From the NCBI RefSeq assembly GCF_022664395.1, contig NZ_JAKRET010000009.1, forward strand, positions 62,001 to 126,000: a stretch of DNA of 64,000 nucleotides, given 5' to 3'. The position numbers and the translations under genes were made by a program. This document shows positions 28,057-37,032 of the stretch, in pieces; within the stretch, counting starts at the first letter, position 1; each line of letters begins with the position of its first letter. The stretch comes from Sphingomonas lacusdianchii. Lineage in GTDB: Bacteria > Pseudomonadota > Alphaproteobacteria > Sphingomonadales > Sphingomonadaceae. Under the pieces are notes generated by a model. The model made no database searches and was not told the DNA's origin. It saw nothing but the letters and a program-made list of their open reading frames with translations.

Positions 28057-28628
28057 GGGAACAACAATCCTTCCGACCAGCCATTGGCGGTCGCGGTGAA
28101 CAGGCGGCGTTCGTGCAGCCGGTGCGCACGATCCTGCCAGAACTCGATGACCTTCGGCGTCACGCGATAACCGCCCCAAAAGGGTGGGCGTGGCACGTCC
28201 TGTCCCGCGAACCGGTCCGACATTTCGACAAAGCGCGTCTCGAACGTCTCGCGCGAATCGAGCGGGCGCGACTGGTCCGATGCCCAAGCGCCAAGCTGCG
28301 AATCGCGGCTGCGCGACGCGAAATAGGCGTCGGATTCGGCATCGCTCGCCAGCGTCACCGGCCCTTCGATCCGGATTTGCCGACGCAGCGATTTCCAGTG
28401 GAAGAGCAAGGCGGCGTTGGGATTGGCGGCCAGGTCGGCGGCCTTGCGCCCCTCGCGATTGGTGTAGAAGACGAAACCATCGGGGCCATGACCCTTCAGC
28501 AGCACCATCCGCACCGACGGCCGTCCGGCGGTATCGGCGGTCGCCAGCGCCATCGCATTGGGATCATTGGGTTCGCTGGTTCTGGCTTCGGCGAACCATT
28601 GATCGAACAGGTCGAAAGGATCGGTCAT
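28053..28628 (-). CDS. pdxH: Pyridoxamine 5'-phosphate oxidase
   Basis: PdxH is an FMN enzyme that makes pyridoxal 5'-phosphate in the final step of vitamin B6 synthesis and salvage. The 191-residue protein shows FMN and substrate motifs RMVLLKGHGPDGFVFYTN, LLFHWKSLRRQIRIEG, SRPLDSRE and the C-terminal FWQDRAHRLHERRLF. The ATG at 28628 gives MTDPFDLFDQW, a usual start. It heads an operon with the CDF transporter and the PhzF-like gene, each joined by a short overlap. It is divergent from ku. Confidence 0.96.
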   Translation of the reverse strand: MTDPFDLFDQWFAEARTSEPNDPNAMALATADTAGRPSVRMVLLKGHGPDGFVFYTNREGRKAADLAANPNAALLFHWKSLRRQIRIEGPVTLASDAESDAYFASRSRDSQLGAWASDQSRPLDSRETFETRFVEMSDRFAGQDVPRPPFWGGYRVTPKVIEFWQDRAHRLHERRLFTATANGWSEGLLFP

Positions 28629-28739
28629 GCGGCGCCACATACGCCCTTTCGCCGACGATTTCACCCCGGCGCGATCGATGCGCGCGGAACGACTCATTCC
28701 GCTGCGAATTGAATCGGTTGAGCAACGATTCAGGGGGAA

Positions 28740-29645
28740 ATGGCGATGGCGGCGCGCGCATATTGGCAGGGGCAGATTCGCCTCGCCCTCGTCTCGATCC
28801 CGGTCGAAATCTACAGCGCGACCAAATCGGGGGCGAGCATCAGCTTTCGCCAGATCCACGAACCCAGCGGCAAGCCGATCCATTACGAGAAATCGGTGAC
28901 CGGCATCGGCCCCGTCGACCCCGACGAGATCATGAAGGGCTATCAGATCGAGAAGGGCGAATATGTCCTGCTCGATCAGGAGGAGATCGACGCGGTCAAG
29001 CTGGAGTCGAAAAAGACGCTTGAGCTGACCCAGTTCGTCGACGCGCACGAGATCGACGTGATCTATTATGAGAAGCCTTATTTCGTGGTGCCCGCCGACG
29101 ATCTCGCCGAAGAGGCGTTCATCGTGCTGCGCGAGGCGCTGAAGCGCACGAAGAAGGTGGGGCTGGGCCAGCTGGCGCTGCGCGGGCGCGAATATGTCGT
29201 CAGCCTCAAACCCTGTGGCCGCGGGCTGGTGCTGGAGACGCTGCGCTATGCCGACGAGGTCAACCGGGCGCAGGGCTATTTCCGCGACATCCCCGATGCC
29301 AAGCCCGACGAGGACCTGCTCGACCTCGCCGAGACGCTGATCGCCAAGAAGACCGCGAAGTTCGACCCGCAGGAGTTTCACGACCGCTATGTCGATGCGC
29401 TGAAGGATCTGGTCGAGCGCAAGGTGAAGGCCAAGGGGCGCAAGATCGTCGATACCAGCGAAGAGGAACGCCCGAGCGGCGGCAATGTCGTCGACCTGAT
29501 GGCCGCGCTCAAGAAATCGCTGGAGAAGGGCGGCGCGGCAAAGGCGAGCGACGACAAGCCCGCGCCCAAGAAACGCGCCGCCCCCAAGGCCAAGCCGGTC
29601 GCCAAGACCACCGCCCGCAAGCCGGCGGCGCGCAAGCGCGCCTGA
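28740..29645 (+). CDS. ku: Ku protein for non-homologous end joining
   Basis: Bacterial Ku binds DNA ends as a homodimer ring and recruits ligase D. The core begins ARAYWQGQIRLALVSIPVEIYSA-like and continues with the bridge region, YFVVPADDLAEEAFIVLRE, and LGQLALRGREYVVSLKP. From about residue 255 the chain is a basic tail rich in Lys, Ala and Pro (KKRAAPKAKPVAK), as in Ku proteins that bind DNA internally or contact LigD. AGGGGGAA precedes the ATG at 28740. Only one base separates the stop from ligD, so they form an operon. Confidence 0.97.
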   Translation: MAMAARAYWQGQIRLALVSIPVEIYSATKSGASISFRQIHEPSGKPIHYEKSVTGIGPVDPDEIMKGYQIEKGEYVLLDQEEIDAVKLESKKTLELTQFVDAHEIDVIYYEKPYFVVPADDLAEEAFIVLREALKRTKKVGLGQLALRGREYVVSLKPCGRGLVLETLRYADEVNRAQGYFRDIPDAKPDEDLLDLAETLIAKKTAKFDPQEFHDRYVDALKDLVERKVKAKGRKIVDTSEEERPSGGNVVDLMAALKKSLEKGGAAKASDDKPAPKKRAAPKAKPVAKTTARKPAARKRA

Positions 29646-29646
29646 C

Positions 29647-32058
29647 ATGGCCGGCAAATCCGATCCGCTGGCAAGCTATAATGCCAAGCGTGATTTCGCA
29701 CGAACCGCCGAACCGGCCGGGACGCTGGCGAAAGGCAAGGGCAACCGCTTCATCGTCCAGAAGCACGACGCCACCCGGCTGCACTATGATTTCCGGCTCG
29801 AGATCGATGGCGTGCTCAAAAGCTGGGCGGTGACGCGCGGCCCCAGCATCGATCCCGATCAGAAGCGCCTCGCCGTCCGCACCGAGGATCATCCTTTATC
29901 CTACGCGGAATTCGAGGGCGTGATCCCGGCGGGCGAATATGGCGGCGGCACGGTGATGCTGTGGGACGAGGGGACATGGTCGCCGATCAAGGGCAAGTCG
30001 GCGAAGGATCTGGACAAGGGGCATCTCCATTTCGTGCTGGCGGGCACGCGGATGCGCGGCGAATGGCTGCTGGTCCGCCTGAAACCCAGGGGCAAGGAGA
30101 AGCGCGAGAACTGGCTGCTGCGCAAGGTTGCCGATGGCGAAGCCGGTGGTACCGACACGCTGACCGATACGCTGCTGACCAGCGTCAAGACCGGGCGGAC
30201 GATGGAGGAGATCGCCGCCGAAAAGCCGCCAGCGAAGGCGAAGAAGCGGGCCAAGGCCAAGGCAAGTCGACCCGATTTTACCGAACCGCAACTGGCGACG
30301 CTGGTCGACAGCGTGCCGGCGGGCAGCAACTGGCTGCACGAGGTCAAATATGACGGCTATCGCATCCTGATCGCGACCGGTGGCGACGGTCCGCGCCTCT
30401 ATACCCGCACCGGGCTGGACTGGACGGACAAGTTTCCGGGCATCGCCGAGGCCGCGGCAAGCCTGCCGCCGGGGCTGCTGCTCGATGGCGAGGTCGTGGC
30501 GTTGCACGACGGCAAGCCCGACTTCTCGACGCTGCAGGCGGCGATCAAGGAAGGCGGCGACATGCGCTGTTTCCTGTTCGACCTGCTGGTGGATGGCGAG
30601 GGCGACCGGCGCGACGAACCGCTGGTGCGGCGCAAGGAACGGTTGCAGGCGGCGCTGGCCGATGCCGATGCGCGGCTGGCCTATTCCGAGCACGTCACCG
30701 GATCGGGCGAGCAACTGTTCGAGGCGATGTGCCGTGAGGGGTATGAGGGGATCGTGTCGAAAGCGGCCGACGCCCCCTATCGCGGCACCCGGAGCAGAGC
30801 CTGGGTGAAGGTCAAATGCACCCATCGACAGGAATTCGTCATCGTCGGCTGGAGCCCCAGCGAGGCGCGGGGGCGGCCGTTCAAGTCGTTGCTACTGGCG
30901 GTGCAGGGCGAGGACGGGCTGCGCTATGCCGGGCGGGTCGGCACCGGGTTCGACGCCGCGACCATGGCGGAAGTGCGCGACGCGCTGGCGCCGCTGGAGC
31001 GCAAGACCGCGCCGCTCGACCTGCCGGCACCGGTGCGGCGCGGGGCGCGGTTCGTGAAGCCCGAACTGGTCGCCGAGATCGCCTTCGCCGAATTCACTGC
31101 GGATCAGATCGTCCGCCATGCCAGCTTTCTGGGGCTGCGCGGCGACAAGGCGGCCAAGGACGTGGTGCGCGAGACGCCGGCGCCGGTCGAGCGGACGTCG
31201 GCGGTGCGGATCACCAGTGCCGACCGGGTGATCTTTCCGGGCGACCGGCTGACCAAGGGTGATCTGGCCGACTATGTCGATGCGGTCGCGCCGCTGTTGC
31301 TGCCATGGGCGGCGAACCGGCCGATCAGTCTGGTGCGCTGTCCGCAGGGGCGGGCGAAAGCGTGCTTCTTCCAGAAACATGATGCGGGCAGCTTCGGCGA
31401 TGCGGTCTTGTCGGTCGAGATTGCCGAGAAGGATGGCGGGCGCGAACCCTATCTGTTCGTGCGCGATGCCGCCGGGCTGCTGGCCTGCGTGCAGATGGGG
31501 ACGATCGAGTTTCACGGCTGGGGTTCGGGCGTCGGTGACGTCGAGCGGCCCGACCGGATGGTGTTCGACCTCGACCCCGATGAGGGGCTCGATTTCGGCG
31601 ACGTGAAGCGCGCGGCGCACGACCTGCACCGGCATCTCGCCGATCTCGGGCTGGCGAGCTTTGCGATGCTGTCGGGGGGGAAGGGCGTGCATGTCGTGGT
31701 GCCGCTGACCCCGCAGGCGCAGTGGCCGGCGGTCAAGGATTTCGCCGATCGCTTCTCGCGCGCCTTGGCGCAGGCGGAGCCCGATCGCTTCGTCGCGACG
31801 ATGGCGAAGGCGAAGCGCAAAGGGCGCATCTTCATCGACTGGCTGCGCAACCAGCGCGGCAGCACCGCCGTGCTGCCCTATTCGGCGCGGGCACGGGCCG
31901 GGGCGCCGGTGGCGGCCCCGGTCGCATGGCGCGAACTCGACGACATCGACAGCCCGGCGCGCTGGACGATCCGCGACGCTACGGAATTGCTGAAACGCGC
32001 CGACAGCCGGCTGCTCGCCGGCTGGGGCGTCGCCGATCAGGTGTTGCCCGACCGGTGA
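29647..32058 (+). CDS. ligD: DNA ligase D (phosphoesterase-ligase-polymerase)
   Basis: LigD processes and seals double-strand breaks with Ku. The 803 residues hold three domains in the order seen in Pseudomonas-type enzymes. The phosphoesterase is at about 30-190 (QKHDATRLHYDFRLEIDG with H40, H46, D48). The ATP-dependent ligase is at about 220-500 with adenylated K234 in HEVKYDGYRI. The polymerase/primase is at about 520-800 with the metal pair FDLDP (D641, D643). All key residues are present. It converges on galE with no gap. Confidence 0.97.
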   Translation: MAGKSDPLASYNAKRDFARTAEPAGTLAKGKGNRFIVQKHDATRLHYDFRLEIDGVLKSWAVTRGPSIDPDQKRLAVRTEDHPLSYAEFEGVIPAGEYGGGTVMLWDEGTWSPIKGKSAKDLDKGHLHFVLAGTRMRGEWLLVRLKPRGKEKRENWLLRKVADGEAGGTDTLTDTLLTSVKTGRTMEEIAAEKPPAKAKKRAKAKASRPDFTEPQLATLVDSVPAGSNWLHEVKYDGYRILIATGGDGPRLYTRTGLDWTDKFPGIAEAAASLPPGLLLDGEVVALHDGKPDFSTLQAAIKEGGDMRCFLFDLLVDGEGDRRDEPLVRRKERLQAALADADARLAYSEHVTGSGEQLFEAMCREGYEGIVSKAADAPYRGTRSRAWVKVKCTHRQEFVIVGWSPSEARGRPFKSLLLAVQGEDGLRYAGRVGTGFDAATMAEVRDALAPLERKTAPLDLPAPVRRGARFVKPELVAEIAFAEFTADQIVRHASFLGLRGDKAAKDVVRETPAPVERTSAVRITSADRVIFPGDRLTKGDLADYVDAVAPLLLPWAANRPISLVRCPQGRAKACFFQKHDAGSFGDAVLSVEIAEKDGGREPYLFVRDAAGLLACVQMGTIEFHGWGSGVGDVERPDRMVFDLDPDEGLDFGDVKRAAHDLHRHLADLGLASFAMLSGGKGVHVVVPLTPQAQWPAVKDFADRFSRALAQAEPDRFVATMAKAKRKGRIFIDWLRNQRGSTAVLPYSARARAGAPVAAPVAWRELDDIDSPARWTIRDATELLKRADSRLLAGWGVADQVLPDR

Positions 32059-33060
32059 TTACTGCGCGTGGCGCTCCGCCAGCGCGCGTTCCCACGACAG
32101 CGCGTCGCGGACGATCTGGTCGAGATCGGCATGTTGCGGGCGCCAGGGCAGCGTCGACAGGATGGTGCTGTTGTCGGCGACCAGCGCGTCGGGATCGCCG
32201 GCGCGACGCCCTTCGAGCCGGCGGTCGATGGTCAGGTTGGTGACCCGGTCGACGGCGTCGAGCACTTCGAGGACCGAATAGCCGCGGCCATAGCCGGCGT
32301 TCATCGTGTGGTTCCTGGTTGGATCGGCCATCAGCAGGTCGAGCGCATGGACATGCGCATCGGCAAGGTCGGTGACATGGATATAGTCGCGCACGCCGGT
32401 GCCGTCGGGGGTCGCGAAATCGGTGCCATAGACGCCGACATGGCTGCGCTTGCCGATCGCCGCCTCGACCGCGACCTTGATGAGGTGGGTGGCGCCCGCC
32501 GTCGACTGGCCCGAGCGGCCTTTGGGGTCGGCGCCCGCCACGTTGAAATAGCGCAGCGCGGCATAGTTGATCGGATGCGCGGCGGCGACGTCGGCCAGCA
32601 TGATTTCGGTCATCAGCTTCGACATGCCGTACGGATTGATCGGCTGTTTCGGGCTGTCCTCGCGCACCGGCACGACCTCGGGAATGCCATAGGTCGCGGC
32701 GGTCGAGGAGAAGATGAAGTGCTTCACCCCTTCGGCCACCGCGCTTTCGATCAGGCTGCGCGAGGCGGCGGTGTTGTTGCGGTAATATTTGAGCGGGTTC
32801 TCGACCGATTCGGGCACGACGACCGATCCGGCGAAGTGGAGGATGGCATGGACCTTGTGCTCGCGCAGCGCCGCGCGGACGGCATTGTCGTCGGCGATGT
32901 CGGCGACGACCAGCGCGGCGCGCGAATCGACCGCCCAGTCGAAGCCGGTGACCAGATTGTCGATCACGACGACATCATGTCCGGCGTCGAGCAACGCCAG
33001 CACCGCATGGCTGCCGATATACCCCGCCCCGCCCGTAACCAGAACCTTGCCGTCGCTCAT
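32059..33060 (-). CDS. galE: UDP-glucose 4-epimerase
   Basis: GalE interconverts UDP-glucose and UDP-galactose, feeding galactose use or surface polysaccharides. The 333-residue protein has the NAD-binding motif TGGAGYIGSH near residue 9, the catalytic FSSTAATYG and YGMSK (Tyr-x-x-x-Lys), and ALRYFNVAGADP. The C-terminal part (VLEVLDAVDRVTN and GDPDALVAD) fits. Its stop abuts the ligD stop. It is divergent from msrA with about 65 bases between. A related epimerase with other UDP-sugars cannot be excluded. Confidence 0.93.
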   Translation of the reverse strand: MSDGKVLVTGGAGYIGSHAVLALLDAGHDVVVIDNLVTGFDWAVDSRAALVVADIADDNAVRAALREHKVHAILHFAGSVVVPESVENPLKYYRNNTAASRSLIESAVAEGVKHFIFSSTAATYGIPEVVPVREDSPKQPINPYGMSKLMTEIMLADVAAAHPINYAALRYFNVAGADPKGRSGQSTAGATHLIKVAVEAAIGKRSHVGVYGTDFATPDGTGVRDYIHVTDLADAHVHALDLLMADPTRNHTMNAGYGRGYSVLEVLDAVDRVTNLTIDRRLEGRRAGDPDALVADNSTILSTLPWRPQHADLDQIVRDALSWERALAERHAQ

Positions 33061-33125
33061 CTTGTCTGTCCCCGATTGTACCGCCGCAGCGCGCGCCTAT
33101 CTCCCTGACAGAAGGAGATTACGCA

Positions 33126-33668
33126 ATGGCTACCGAACAGGCGATCTTCGCCGGTGGATGTTTTTGGTGTACCGAAGCGGTATTTCGCGATGTGATCGGC
33201 GTCGAACAGGTCGAAAGCGGCTATATCGGCGGCACGACCGAGCATCCGACCTACATGCAGGTCTGTGGCGGCGATACCGGCCATGCCGAAGCGATCCGCG
33301 TCACCTATGACCCTGCCGTGATCGGCTATGACGAGCTGCTCGACATCTTCTTCGCGACGCATGATCCGACGCAGCTCAACCGCCAGGGCAATGACGTAGG
33401 TACGCAATATCGCTCGGCAATCTTCCCGATGTCGGACGCGCAGGAAGCGGCGGCGCGCGCCGGGATCGAGCGGGCGGGCGAAGGTCGCGGCAAGATCGTG
33501 ACGACCATCGAGCCGCTGACGACCTGGTATCCGGCCGAGGATTATCATCAGGAATATTGGGAAGGCGAAGGACAGCGCAATCCCTATTGCCTAGCGGTCA
33601 TTCCGCCCAAGTTGCAGAAGCTTCGCAAGAGCTTTGCTGCGCGGACGCGGAGTGCCGAGACCGCCTGA
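33126..33668 (+). CDS. msrA: Peptide methionine-S-sulfoxide reductase
   Basis: MsrA repairs oxidised methionine (S form) in proteins. The motif GGCFWCTEAVF gives the catalytic C12 and also C15. The core ESGYIGGTTEHPTYMQVC, DTGHAEAIRVTYDP and HDPTQLNRQGNDVGTQYRS is typical, as is the C-terminal YHQEYWEGEGQRNPYC. The length of 180 residues is usual for proteobacteria. AGAAGGAG precedes the ATG. It is a single gene divergent from galE. Confidence 0.96.
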   Translation: MATEQAIFAGGCFWCTEAVFRDVIGVEQVESGYIGGTTEHPTYMQVCGGDTGHAEAIRVTYDPAVIGYDELLDIFFATHDPTQLNRQGNDVGTQYRSAIFPMSDAQEAAARAGIERAGEGRGKIVTTIEPLTTWYPAEDYHQEYWEGEGQRNPYCLAVIPPKLQKLRKSFAARTRSAETA

Positions 33669-33802
33669 TCGCACCCGGAACCGATGTAAATGGCGCTGGC
33701 CTGTTATGGGCCTTTTGTGCAAGGGCCGTGCCAACCATGGCGCGGCCCTTGTGTCGTCCCCGGGAAATTGCTATTCGGAACATGGCCTTGGGGGCATATG
33801 AC

Positions 33803-35782
33803 ATGGGGGCGATGGACGACCCCGCGGCGACGGAGCGGCTGGCGGCGATACGCGAATATCGCCTGACACAGCCGACCGGGGACGCGGCGCAGGACGATCT
33901 GGTTCGGTTGGCGGCACAGATTTGTGCGGCCCCGGTCGCGCTCGTCACCGTCATCGATACCGATTGGCAGTGGTTCTCCGCCCGGGTCGGCACCGACGCG
34001 CCCGGCACCTCGCTCGACGACGCGATCTGTGTCCACGCGCTTGATGCCGAGGACATGTTGGTCATCCCCGACCTGTCGACCGATCCCCGCACCCGCGACA
34101 GCGGGATCGTGACCGCCGGACCGATGGTGCGCTTCTACGCGGGCGTGCCGTTGCGCCTGAACGGTGTGGCGATCGGGACGCTGTGCGTGCTCGATATCGT
34201 GCCCCGGCCGGAGGGAATGAGCGACCTCCAGCGCGAGATGATGCACAGCCTCGCGCGACAGGTGGTGACGACGCTGGAGACGCGGCGGCTGCTCGCCGAA
34301 CGCGAAGCCACGCTGGCACGCATCGCCGATGCCGAGACGGCGCTCAGCGGCAACGAGCAGCGCTGGCAGGGATTGTTCGAGAATCTAGGCGATGGCTTCG
34401 CACTGGGTGAGGCGCTTCGCGGCGAGGACGGTCGGGTCGTCGACTGGCAGTTCTTCGACGCCAATCCGGCGTGGTACGCGCTATGGGGTATCGATCGCGC
34501 GACGATGCTGGCCAAGACCGGACGAGTGCTCGACCTGGCCGCACCGGCGCGCTGGGCCGACGACCTGCACGGATTGTTGCGCGACGGGACCCCGGTCGGC
34601 TTCGTCCACCATATCCCGACGCTGCGTCGCTGGTTTCGCGGACATTGTTTCCGCATCGACAGCGAACGCTTCGGCGCGATCCTGCAGGACATTACCGACG
34701 AACGTGGTGCCGATGGTCGGCAGAACGCGCTGATCGAACTCGGCGACATGTTGCGCGACTGTCACGACGCCGCTGCGGTAGCGCAGGTCGCCTCGACACT
34801 GGTCGGCGAGACATTGGACGTCGCCGGGGCCGGATTCGGCCGCATCGATGCGACGACGACGCATATCGAGATCGAACCCGACTGGACGCGCGCGGGCGGG
34901 CCGATGCTGGCCGGGCGGCGCAATCTTTGCGATTTCGGCGCACTCCATGATGCGATCGAGCGCGGGGAGGCGGTGGTCGTACGCGACGTGCAGACCGATT
35001 CACGCACGCTGGGTCGCGCCGATGCGTTGCTGGCGATGCCGATCGGCGCCTTCGTCATCGTGCCCGTGCGCCGCGACGGCCGTACCGTGTCGGCATTTCT
35101 GGTCCATGACCCCGCGCCCCGCGGCTGGCGGTCGGAGGAGATCGGGTTCCTGCGCAAGGTCGCGGACCGGGTCGAGGTCGGCATGGGGCAGGTCGAATCG
35201 GAGGCGCGCCAGAGCCTGTTGATCCAGGAACTGGCGCACCGGTTGAAGAATACGCTGTCGATGGTGCAGGCGATCGCGTCGCAGACGTTGCGCGGCGCGG
35301 TCGATCGTGAGCCGCTCGCCGCGTTCGAGCGGCGACTACAGGCCTTGGGTGTCGCGCATGACGTGCTGGTCGACCGCAACTGGGTCGGTGCCGATATGCG
35401 CGCGACGATCGGTCAGGTGCTGGCGGTGTTCGGCTGCGACGATCGCATCATGCTGTCGGGCGGCGACGTCGCGCTTGGTGCGCGCGCGGCGCTTTCGCTG
35501 GCGCTGATCCTGCACGAACTGGGCACGAACGCCGTCAAATATGGCGCGCTTTCCAACGCTGACGGCCTGGTATCGATCGACTGGACCGTTACCGACGGCG
35601 TGCTTCGCTTCGACTGGCGCGAGGCGGGCGGTCCGCCCGTATGGACGCCGAGCCGGCGCGGTTTCGGATCGAAGCTGTTGCGATTGGGACTGACCGGGAA
35701 TGGCGACAGCGAGATCTGCTTCGATCCGGCGGGGATCATCGTGACCATGCGCGCGACCCTGTCCGACCTGACCGCAAGTTGA
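33803..35782 (+). CDS. Cytoplasmic sensor kinase, GAF-PAS-GAF with HWE-type kinase core
   Basis: This 659-residue protein has no membrane segments. A GAF domain spans about 25-160 (DTDWQWFSARVG, FYAGVPLRLNGVAIGTLCVLD). A PAS-like domain lies at about 185-300 and a second GAF at about 310-450. The kinase part begins with QELAHRLKNTLSMVQAIASQ, the phosphoacceptor pattern of HWE/HisKA_2 kinases, and ends with HELGTNAVKYGALS. Such kinases often feed the alphaproteobacterial general stress response, but no PhyR or EcfG gene is near. ATGs at 33782, 33803 and 33812 are all possible; GGGGGC favours 33803. Confidence 0.88.
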   Translation: MGAMDDPAATERLAAIREYRLTQPTGDAAQDDLVRLAAQICAAPVALVTVIDTDWQWFSARVGTDAPGTSLDDAICVHALDAEDMLVIPDLSTDPRTRDSGIVTAGPMVRFYAGVPLRLNGVAIGTLCVLDIVPRPEGMSDLQREMMHSLARQVVTTLETRRLLAEREATLARIADAETALSGNEQRWQGLFENLGDGFALGEALRGEDGRVVDWQFFDANPAWYALWGIDRATMLAKTGRVLDLAAPARWADDLHGLLRDGTPVGFVHHIPTLRRWFRGHCFRIDSERFGAILQDITDERGADGRQNALIELGDMLRDCHDAAAVAQVASTLVGETLDVAGAGFGRIDATTTHIEIEPDWTRAGGPMLAGRRNLCDFGALHDAIERGEAVVVRDVQTDSRTLGRADALLAMPIGAFVIVPVRRDGRTVSAFLVHDPAPRGWRSEEIGFLRKVADRVEVGMGQVESEARQSLLIQELAHRLKNTLSMVQAIASQTLRGAVDREPLAAFERRLQALGVAHDVLVDRNWVGADMRATIGQVLAVFGCDDRIMLSGGDVALGARAALSLALILHELGTNAVKYGALSNADGLVSIDWTVTDGVLRFDWREAGGPPVWTPSRRGFGSKLLRLGLTGNGDSEICFDPAGIIVTMRATLSDLTAS

Positions 35783-35837
35783 TACGAGTCCGGTCGCGCG
35801 CGACCGCCATGCCGTACTCGATCTTCCAAAACAAAAA

Positions 35838-35859
35838 GGCCGCCCGGTGAGGGGCGGCC
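35838..35859. terminator. Bidirectional terminator hairpin
   Basis: GGCCGCCC pairs with GGGCGGCC around GGTGAG. In the minus direction it is followed by a TTTTT run (35837-35833), so it ends the GlsB-like gene. It also lies 55 bases past the convergent kinase gene. Confidence 0.8.
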
Positions 35860-35887
35860 CATTGTTTTCCGTGAGGAAAGCGGATGC

Positions 35888-36139
35888 TTAGCGCACCGTA
35901 CCGCGACGGACGAGGTTCACGATCGCCAGCAGCACGATCGCGCCGACCAGCGAATACAGGAAGCTCATCACGGTAATGCCGTTATTGATGTTCGCCCCGG
36001 TGACGAAACCGGCGATCACCGCACCGACGATCCCGACGACGATGTTCAGAAAGATGCCCTGCTGCGCGTCGGTCCGCATGATGATGCTGGCCAGCCAACC
36101 AACGACACCGCCCACGATGAGCCAGAGAATGATACCCAT
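35888..36139 (-). CDS. GlsB/YeaQ/YmgE-family stress membrane protein
   Basis: This 83-residue inner-membrane protein has three hydrophobic segments (IILWLIVGGVVGWLASIIM, LNIVVGIVGAVIAGFVTG, SFLYSLVGAIVLLAIVNLV). That is the layout of the transglycosylase-associated/GlsB family, linked to general and acid stress in several bacteria. Its molecular action is unknown. The ATG at 36139 was chosen because GGAGG lies eight bases upstream. It has its own terminator and appears monocistronic. Confidence 0.92.
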   Translation of the reverse strand: MGIILWLIVGGVVGWLASIIMRTDAQQGIFLNIVVGIVGAVIAGFVTGANINNGITVMSFLYSLVGAIVLLAIVNLVRRGTVR

Positions 36140-36247
36140 TTGACGTCCCTCCATTTGGTGCCTGCGACCCGGTCCGTGCGTACCGGGTGTACAGATGGAA
36201 AGACTCTCAACGGACTAGCTTGTTCCGCCTCCGTATTTAACGGATAC

Positions 36248-36550
36248 TCAATATTTCCGCTGCTGCCGTTCGTACAGCGTCTTGTAGTGCTGGATTCGCG
36301 TCACCCGCAGCCCCGGCATGCCCGACCGGTCGACCGCGCGCTGCCACCCGGCGAATTCCTCCGCCGACAGGTTGTAGCGCATGCAGACGTCGTCGACGCT
36401 CAGCAATCCGCCATTGACCGCCGCGACCACTTCCGCCTTGCGCCGCACGACCCAGCGGGTCGTGTCGGGCGGTGGCAGCGAGTCGATCGTGAGCGGTTCG
36501 CCAAGCGGACCGATCACCTTTGCCGGACGGATTTTCTGGTTCTCAATCAT
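36248..36550 (-). CDS. sciP: CtrA inhibitor SciP (DUF1153)
   Basis: SciP is a small helix-turn-helix protein that binds CtrA or its promoters and blocks CtrA-driven transcription in the alphaproteobacterial cell cycle. The 100-residue protein carries the diagnostic segments VIGPLGEPLTIDSLPPP, RWVVRRKAEVVAAVNGGLLS, EEFAGWQRAVDRSGMPGLR and VTRIQHYK. The ATG at 36550 has GAGG about nine bases upstream. A longer start would add 17 unmatched residues. Its presence implies a CtrA network in this organism. Confidence 0.95.
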   Translation of the reverse strand: MIENQKIRPAKVIGPLGEPLTIDSLPPPDTTRWVVRRKAEVVAAVNGGLLSVDDVCMRYNLSAEEFAGWQRAVDRSGMPGLRVTRIQHYKTLYERQQRKY

Positions 36551-36650
36551 ACTGGACCTCGAGCCGGGGTGGGGACCCCTGAAACCTACTTCTGCGGTCA
36601 TGCGGGCTTACGTTTGAACATGGGCTAAAACGGCTAGGTAAACATGGTCT

Positions 36651-36920
36651 TCATTCGCGCGGGGCCCATGTGGGTTTCGCGACGGAACGGTGTTCCGCCA
36701 CGATGCACGGGTCGAGCAACGCCGCCGTCCAGCCGTTGAACGCGCCGTCGGTCGGAGTCAGCAGCGATACCGGCGCGCGTTTCCACGCCAGCCGCGTCTG
36801 CAACCGGGCCGTCGGCGTCGCCGCCTGCCGCCCCGTCGCCGCAGCCAGCAGCACGGCCAGCTCCGTCGGCAACGGCGTGACCGCTATCCCACGGTCAAAA
36901 CGGGCGAAACTCAGGTCCAA
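36651..36920 (-). CDS. Small hypothetical protein with TTG start
   Basis: I do not recognise this 89-residue protein. It is read from a TTG at 36920 with GAGGG about nine bases upstream, since no in-frame ATG is available near the 5' end. The chain is mixed, with a hydrophobic helix (TELAVLLAAATGRQA) and no signal peptide or cysteine motif. It lies just upstream of sciP on the same strand, 100 bases apart. Codon use is typical of the genome. It could be a non-coding frame. Confidence 0.45.
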   Translation of the reverse strand: MDLSFARFDRGIAVTPLPTELAVLLAAATGRQAATPTARLQTRLAWKRAPVSLLTPTDGAFNGWTAALLDPCIVAEHRSVAKPTWAPRE

Positions 36921-37032
36921 TGCATCTTTCCCTCATGGGTTTCTAACGACATAGCTACTCCGGACAACTGAAGGTCCGGTAAATGGCACGGTATTTTTGC
37001 AAGCCGGCCGTGAAAGGATTATCGGCGGGATC

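Noticed and set aside
36690..36971. Plus-strand frame opposite the small gene before sciP
   Set aside because: Arg-rich product without motifs; the opposite TTG-started frame has the better composition and ribosome site.
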